Below, in pieces: positions 55,612 through 64,000 of a stretch of DNA of 64,000 nucleotides. Made by a program: the position numbers and the translations under genes. The notes beneath the pieces are model-generated. The model made no database searches. It worked only from the letters and a program-made list of their open reading frames with translations, and was not told where the DNA came from. The stretch is from Nissolia schottii (Eukaryota > Streptophyta > Magnoliopsida > Fabales > Fabaceae). The DNA is taken from positions 385,929-449,928 of the forward strand of contig QANU01102670.1 in assembly GCA_003254905.1 (NCBI GenBank), written 5' to 3'. The first letter of the stretch is position 1; each line of letters opens with the position of its first letter.

Positions 55612-58600
55612 TTTTAAGAAAAGGTTTTTATTTTTTTTTCCATCTAAGATAACTCACATTATTCATGCATCATCTTTTTGGTTAGATTACAACTTTCTCT
55701 TTTAAAAAGAATTGACCATTTATTGAAAATGTCCTTAAAAATTTATTAGACACATTTGCCATTCTGTTGGCCTGTAAAAGTTATAAGAAGTGGAAAAACA
55801 CGGAAAACAAATACTCCTCTAAGTTTTCTCAAAATTCATCTGAGGTTTGCTAATTTCCATCACTCGGTCTCCAAACCTTCTCATTTGTTAAACATCTCAA
55901 CACTTAGTTTTGATTTTTCTTAAGCAAGTTTCACTACTTCAATTGCCTTTATCAATCTCTTTTGTTCTTTGCATGTGCCTACATTTTTTAGATTTTACTG
56001 AACCGTATTTTTTGTCTTACAGTGAATCATCGTCTTTGGCAAGATCTACTAGCAAAAAAAAAACATCTCCTAACAAGATTTGTAAAAATTGAGGTATAAT
56101 GCTCCTTTATTATATATTAACGACTAAATTTATTTATTTATTTTTTTCCGAAAGATTCTATTATCCATTTTACATATCATTTTTTACTGTTAATCTTGAA
56201 TCGATTCAACCTAAAGATCTTAGATTTTCCTTTAATCGTGAAGTTAATTATTTTTTTACAGATGTGTTTAGCAAAAGACAACCTATCGAGGTTCCAGCCG
56301 AAAATAATTACCCCCAATTTTTTTGGGTAATTTACATAAAATTTTATGTAAACTTCTCACAAAGATGAATTATTCAATATTGGAACCTCAATTTCAATTT
56401 ATTTTTCAATTTTATTGCAACTCCTTCTAAACTCGTTTTAATGTGATAAGATTTTGGTTTTTTACTTTCTTTTTTCTTGGCTACTTGATAAATTTTTTAC
56501 TCATCAATGTGTCTTCTGATGGGCGAACCAAACAAGGTTGGGTCGGGCGACGCCCTTTTCTAAAAAACATTTTTTTTATTCTTTAAAAAAATTATTTTAA
56601 GAAAAAGGTTTTTATTTTTTTCCCATCTAAGATAACTCACATTATTTATGCATCATTTTTTCGATTAGATTACAACTTTCTCTTTTAAAAAGAATTTACT
56701 ATTTATTAAAAAGGCTCGTAAGATATTTATTGGACACATTTATCCTTCTTCTAGCCTATAAAAGTTCTAAAACGTGGAAAAACACAGAAAACAAATACTC
56801 TTCTAAATTTTCTCAAAATTCGTCTGGGGTTTGCTTTCTGTCACTCATCTCCAAACCTTTTCATCTGTTAAACATCTCAACACCAGTTTCAATTTTCCTT
56901 AAGCAAGTTTCACTACTTCAATTGTTTCTATCAATTTCTTTCATTCTTCGCATGTGCCTACATTTTTTAGATTTTGCTGAACCTTGTTTTCTGTCTTGCA
57001 GTGAATCATCGTCGTGGGCTAGATCTACTGGCAAAGAAAGCATTTCCTAACACGATCTGTAAAAATCGAGGTACATTAATGACCAAATTTCTTCTTTTTT
57101 GTGAAAGATTCTGTTATCCATTTTACGTGTCATTTTTTTTCCTATTGATCTTGAATCGGTTCAACCTAAAAATCTTGAATTTTTTAGTTGTTTAGTTAAT
57201 TAATTTTTAATAGATGTGTTTGACAAAAGATCTACCTATTGAGGTTTTAACAGAGAATAATTACCCCCAATTTTTTTAGGGTAATTTACACACACTTTTA
57301 TGTAAACTTCTCATAAAGATGAATTATTCAATATTTGAACCTCAATTTCAATTTGTTTTTCAAGTTTATTGCAATTCCTTCTAAGCTCGTTTTAATGTGA
57401 TAAAATTTTGGTTCTTTCCTTACTTTTTTCTCGGCTTCTTGATGAATTTTTCACTCATCAATATGTGTTCCAAAGGGGAGGCGAAACAAGGTTGGGTAAG
57501 GCAATGCCCCTTTTCTAAAAAACATTTTTTTATTCTATAAAAAAAATATTTTAAGAAAATGTTTTTATTTCCCCCCATCTAAGATAACTCACATTATTTA
57601 CGCATCAACTTTTCGGTTAAATTTCAACTTTCTTATTTAAAAAGAATTTACCATTTATTGAAAATGCCCGTAAAATATTTATTGGACACATTTGCCCTTC
57701 TTCTAGCCTATAAAAGTTCTAAGAAGTGGAAAAACACGGAAAACAAATACTCTTCTAAATTTTCTCGAAATTCGTGTGGGATTTGTTTTTCGTCACTCAG
57801 TCTCCAAACATTTTCATTTGTTAAACATCTTAACACCCAGTTTCAATTTTCCTTAAGCAAGTTTCACTACTTCAATTTTCTCTACCAATCTCTTTCTTTC
57901 TTCACATTTGTCTACATTATTTAGATTTTACTGAACATTGTTTTCTGTCTTGTAGTGAATCATCATCAGCATCTGCTAACAAGATCTGTAAAAATTGAGG
58001 TATATTGCTCTTTTATTATATATTAACGACTAAATTTATTCTTTTTTTGCGAAGGATTCCGTTATCCATTTTACATATCATTTTTTTTGTTGATCTTGAA
58101 TCGGTTCATCTTAAAAATCTTGGATAATTTTAGTCATGTAGTTAATTATTTTTTCTTAGATGTGTTTAGTAAAAGATGTGCCTATTGAGGTTTCAGCTAG
58201 GGCTGTCAAAACGGGAGGCCCCGCCCGTTTATGGCCTGCCCGTTTATGGTCCGACTCGTTTATGATTGGTCCGCGGGCATAAACGAGTCGCCCGCTAGCC
58301 TGTTTATTTTTTCTAAAAAAATTCAAAAAAATAAAAAAAATTCAAAAAGTTCAAAAAAAATTCATGGGCTCACGGGCCGGTCCAATGTTTTTTTAAATTT
58401 CGCGAGCCTATTTTTTGCATGTAAAGTCCGTCCATTTAACTGGGTAAACGGACCGGGCCCAATTTGACAGCCCTAGTTTCAGCAGAGAATAATTGCCCCA
58501 ATTTTTTTTTAGGTAATTTACATAAACTTTCATGTAAACTTCTCCTAAAGATGAATTATTCTATACCTCAATTTCAATTTGTTTTTTAATTGTATTGCAA

Positions 58601-58785
58601 TTCCTTCTAAACTCATTCCAATGTGATCAAGTTTTGGTTTTTTTCTTTCTTTATTCTCGGCTTCTTGATAAATTTTTCACTCATCAATATGTCTTCCGAA
58701 GGGCAGACCAAACAAGGTCGGGTCCTGCGATGTCCCTTTTCTTAAAAACATTTTTTTATTCTTTAAAAAATTTATTTTAAGTGTG
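55612..58785 (+). repeat. Tandem triplication of a ~0.95-kb unit
   Basis: Three head-to-tail units start near 55612, 56595 and 57551. Each opens with ATCTAAGATAACTCACATTA. Each then has a TATA-like block (GCCTATAAAAGTTCTAAG at 56754 and 57706; TGTAAAAG in unit 1), a CACGGAAAACAAATACTC block, a pyrimidine-rich tract ending in an acceptor-like TTGCAG or TTACAG, the codon-like stretch TGAATCATCG, and a tail with ACCAAACAAGG. Spacing between TATA blocks is about 984 and 952 bp. The units are diverged, so the array is not recent. Short ORFs in each unit are not conserved along their length. Confidence 0.85.
58198..58475. mobile_element. hAT MITE inserted in the third tandem unit
   Basis: A 278-bp element with ends TAGGGCTGTCAAA and TTTGACAGCCCTA is flanked by a perfect 8-bp duplication, GTTTCAGC (58190-58197 and 58476-58483). 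Both features are diagnostic of hAT elements. The interior is GGCCCG/CCCGTTTA-rich. Units 1 and 2 lack it, so it arrived after the tandem duplication. Confidence 0.9.
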
Positions 58786-58789
58786 CTGT

Positions 58790-59168
58790 ACAATTTTTTG
58801 CCGTATTTTCTTCTAAATTTGGTTCAATGAAGGAAACAAAAAAAAATTGCATTCTTTTAGGCCGCAAGGCCTCGTTTGCCCTTTTCTGCGAGTTTGGTGG
58901 GTTAGGTTTTTTATATTTTCTTTTTCTTTTGGGTCTATTTTGGTTGCTTTTGGTCATTTTTTGGCTTTAATACACGTATAAATTTTTGGTGTTTTACTTA
59001 TTTGAGCTAGCCCGGCCCGTTTTGACTTGGACTAAATATGGGCTGGCCCATTAATGCTACGTCTAGTCCAAGATAGAGAATTGTTGGTCTAGCCTGGTCC
59101 TAGGTAGATTGTGGGCTATTTTTTATCATTATGTTGACCTATAATTTATTTATTTATTTATATAGTTG

Positions 59169-59201
<33 letters not shown>

Positions 59202-61200
59202 CATTGATTTTAGTATTATAAGTTATAAATGATTTTTAATTATTTTTGATAATTTTGAACTTTTAGGTTGGCTTGACCCATTATAAACTAACTTGCATGA
59301 TGTCATATCAAAATATGTTTGTGTTAAGCTAAATGAAGTTTATTTGTTTGACCAATATATTTTTTTAGTACGGACTACTGGTATCTAGAGTTTCTATTAA
59401 AAATTTCGGGTGTGATTTAGTAAAAAGGGTCATCCCCATAACCAAATATCAGGAGTTTGATTCTATGAAGAGATTAGTTATCGAGACCACACCGATAGAC
59501 ACCTTGATTGTGAAAACAAAAAAGAGTTTCTATAAAAAAAAACTAGTATTTAGAGATAATGAGACTTTATTATTTTAAATTAAGAAGATCGTCCTCTTTT
59601 ATGAGTAAATTTTTGTTAACACTAATTTTTTTATTCAAACAAGAGATCTTATTTAAGAGAATAAACAGTAAATTATTTGAATTATTAGAGCTAGAGTGAG
59701 CTTGTTTTGAAAATTTTCTTTTTATATTTTAAAAAAAGATTAAATTTTTAATTTTTATTGGAGCATTGAAAAAGTTAAAAATATATTTTTTCAATCATAT
59801 TAATTTCTAAAAAAATGTTAAATATTTTAAAAATAATATTTTCTTTATAAACAATATATATATATATATATATATATATTTATCAAATAAGTTGAAAGAA
59901 ATCGCAATTGAAAATATACGAGTTGTTGTGAAGGAAGGGAAGGGCAACGGGTAAAACAAGAGAGAGTCACTCAGGTCATCTAGGAAGCAAATGTATCATT
60001 CATTCTTTGGTTAGTTTTGCTTCCACCGCCCTTCATCTTTGCAACTCACTCTCTCTTTCTTTCATTCTTTCTTCTAGGTCCACATAACATTAATTTTATT
60101 ATTATTAGCCACTGCTGCTACACTCTCACAATCACTCTATATATAATGAGACCATAAAGATAGATCATGTTAATTAATGTCTGAGATGTTAATTTTGTGC
60201 ACTAGGATAAAATTAGATTAATTATTTCATTAAGATGAAGATATATTGGTGATAAAAAAATTTATAAAATAGCAACAAATCTATATTTATTTTGCTATAA
60301 TTATAATAATACAAGAGCAGAAGAAGTGTTCAAGTACACTTACACTGTCAATGTCAGTTTATAGAATCTTAGCCGCTTCCGTTAGGGTACACTTGCTTCT
60401 TGTCTGTCCCCTTACTATTATATTTTCGCAAAAAGATATAATAAGATCCGTTTTCCTTTTTCTTTTTTCAAAAAATAATTTAATGTTATTATTACTATTA
60501 TTAAGTGGAATTAAATATTTTTTTGGGGGGGGGGGGGGTTGGTAGTTTATGTGTTACTACTGTTTGGTTTTTCACCTGGGACCTCGTACAATATTCCCAA
60601 TAAATTTAATTACTTTTCCATTCCACCCGTCAATATAAAAATTTTAAAAAAAATTAAATTTTTTTGGCCCAGTCCATTCCCCTGTTTCTATTTTTATCTT
60701 ACTATGCCTATTCAACAATTTGATACAGGGCATTATAATCCATTATTTGTAGGATTTTACACCTTTGTAACAATTTGTACGATAAATTTGGGGTTTGATA
60801 CATTGATTGGTATATATATATACACAGCATAGATAGATAGATATAATATATATGCGTATGAAATTATGAATATATATACATACACATGCAATTGAATTGA
60901 ATTGAATTGAATTTGGGTTTTCTTTGGTGTGTGTAATTCGTACGGGAATTTTCTTTGGTTAATTCATCTGTACGCAACTGCTGTGTGTCCATTCACAACA
61001 TGGAAACACAACTCTGCTTTTCTGCATTGAGTACGTTAATGTGTTCTGCATTTCTTTCTTTCTTTCTTTTCTTCGTTTTCTTTTTGAAATTTCTTTTTTC
61101 AATTTTTTGTGGTTGTTTTTATCAGTTTTTAAGGTTTCTTTTGTGGTCAGTTAGTTTGGTGAATTGGGTAGGTTGATGAGTTACAATGCTCTCTGCTTTT
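58790..61200. other. Intergenic DNA and JMJ upstream region
   Basis: Contains (TA)n runs near 59170-59200 and 59858-59878, a run of about 14 G residues after a T run at about 60515-60538, and a GAATT repeat near 60893. Two short TATATATAA boxes (about 60141) lie upstream of the JMJ gene, but no transcription start can be fixed. Confidence 0.4.
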
Positions 61201-61237
61201 TTCTTTGAGTTGCAGACACAATAACTATTCAATTTGA

Positions 61238-63977
<2,740 letters not shown>

Positions 63978-64000
63978 TAATTAAAGCCGCGCTTTCCTTT

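Noticed and set aside
55290..55652. 120-residue plus-strand ORF
   Set aside because: Composition follows repetitive CGGGT/ACCCA sequence; no family and no supporting splice or promoter context.
56730..57050. 106-residue ORF in tandem unit 2
   Set aside because: The equivalent frame in units 1 and 3 is broken and not conserved along its length, so it is unlikely to be a protein.

Overview
This window is nuclear DNA of a flowering plant, almost certainly a eudicot. The genes are intron-rich with GT-AG introns, the intergenic DNA is AT-rich, and the recognisable proteins are plant families (DDB1, CDC123, CAT transporter, NPH3/BTB, LSD1, CASP-like, JMJ demethylase). The repeats are typical plant ones: copia and other LTR elements, Pack-MULEs, hAT MITEs and a tRNA-derived SINE. 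I cannot name the species or family from sequence alone.

Layout. 1-3.0 kb: GC-rich MITE fragments and a ~117-bp minisatellite. 3.0-4.0 kb (+): intact CDC123. 8.4-16.8 kb (+): DDB1, for which I could place 19 exons that sum to exactly 1088 codons plus stop. 17.9-18.9 kb (-): an inverted, internally deleted CDC123 pseudogene. 19.1-20.4 kb: a Pack-MULE carrying an LRR receptor-kinase (BIR-like) fragment. 20.5-20.9 kb (-): a broken piece of a CAT gene. 22.5-29.2 kb (-): a dead Ty1/copia element with a 1.5-kb solo LTR nested in its reverse transcriptase. 29.6-35.2 kb (+): an intact two-exon cationic amino acid transporter whose 3.8-kb intron holds a second Pack-MULE of the same TIR family, carrying a BOI-type RING E3 ligase fragment. 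36.4-39.5 kb (+): an NPH3/BTB gene with three in-frame TAG stops and no frameshift. 40.4-43.3 kb (-): LSD1 zinc-finger gene. 45.0-46.0 kb (+): CASP-like membrane protein. 47.8-48.5 kb: a solo LTR. 48.5-55.6 kb: AT-rich DNA with SINEs, microsatellites and a dispersed repeat. 55.6-58.8 kb: a ~0.95-kb unit repeated three times in tandem, the third copy carrying a hAT MITE. 61.2 kb to the end (+): the 5' part of a JMJ16/18-type histone demethylase, cut by the window edge.

The genes are independent housekeeping, signalling or chromatin genes; nothing suggests a co-regulated cluster. I did not find an undescribed biological system. The most informative material is the mobile-element and pseudogene history: two sister Pack-MULEs with different captured gene fragments, an inverted pair of pseudogenes of two genes that survive in the same window, and a NPH3 gene broken only by nonsense codons.
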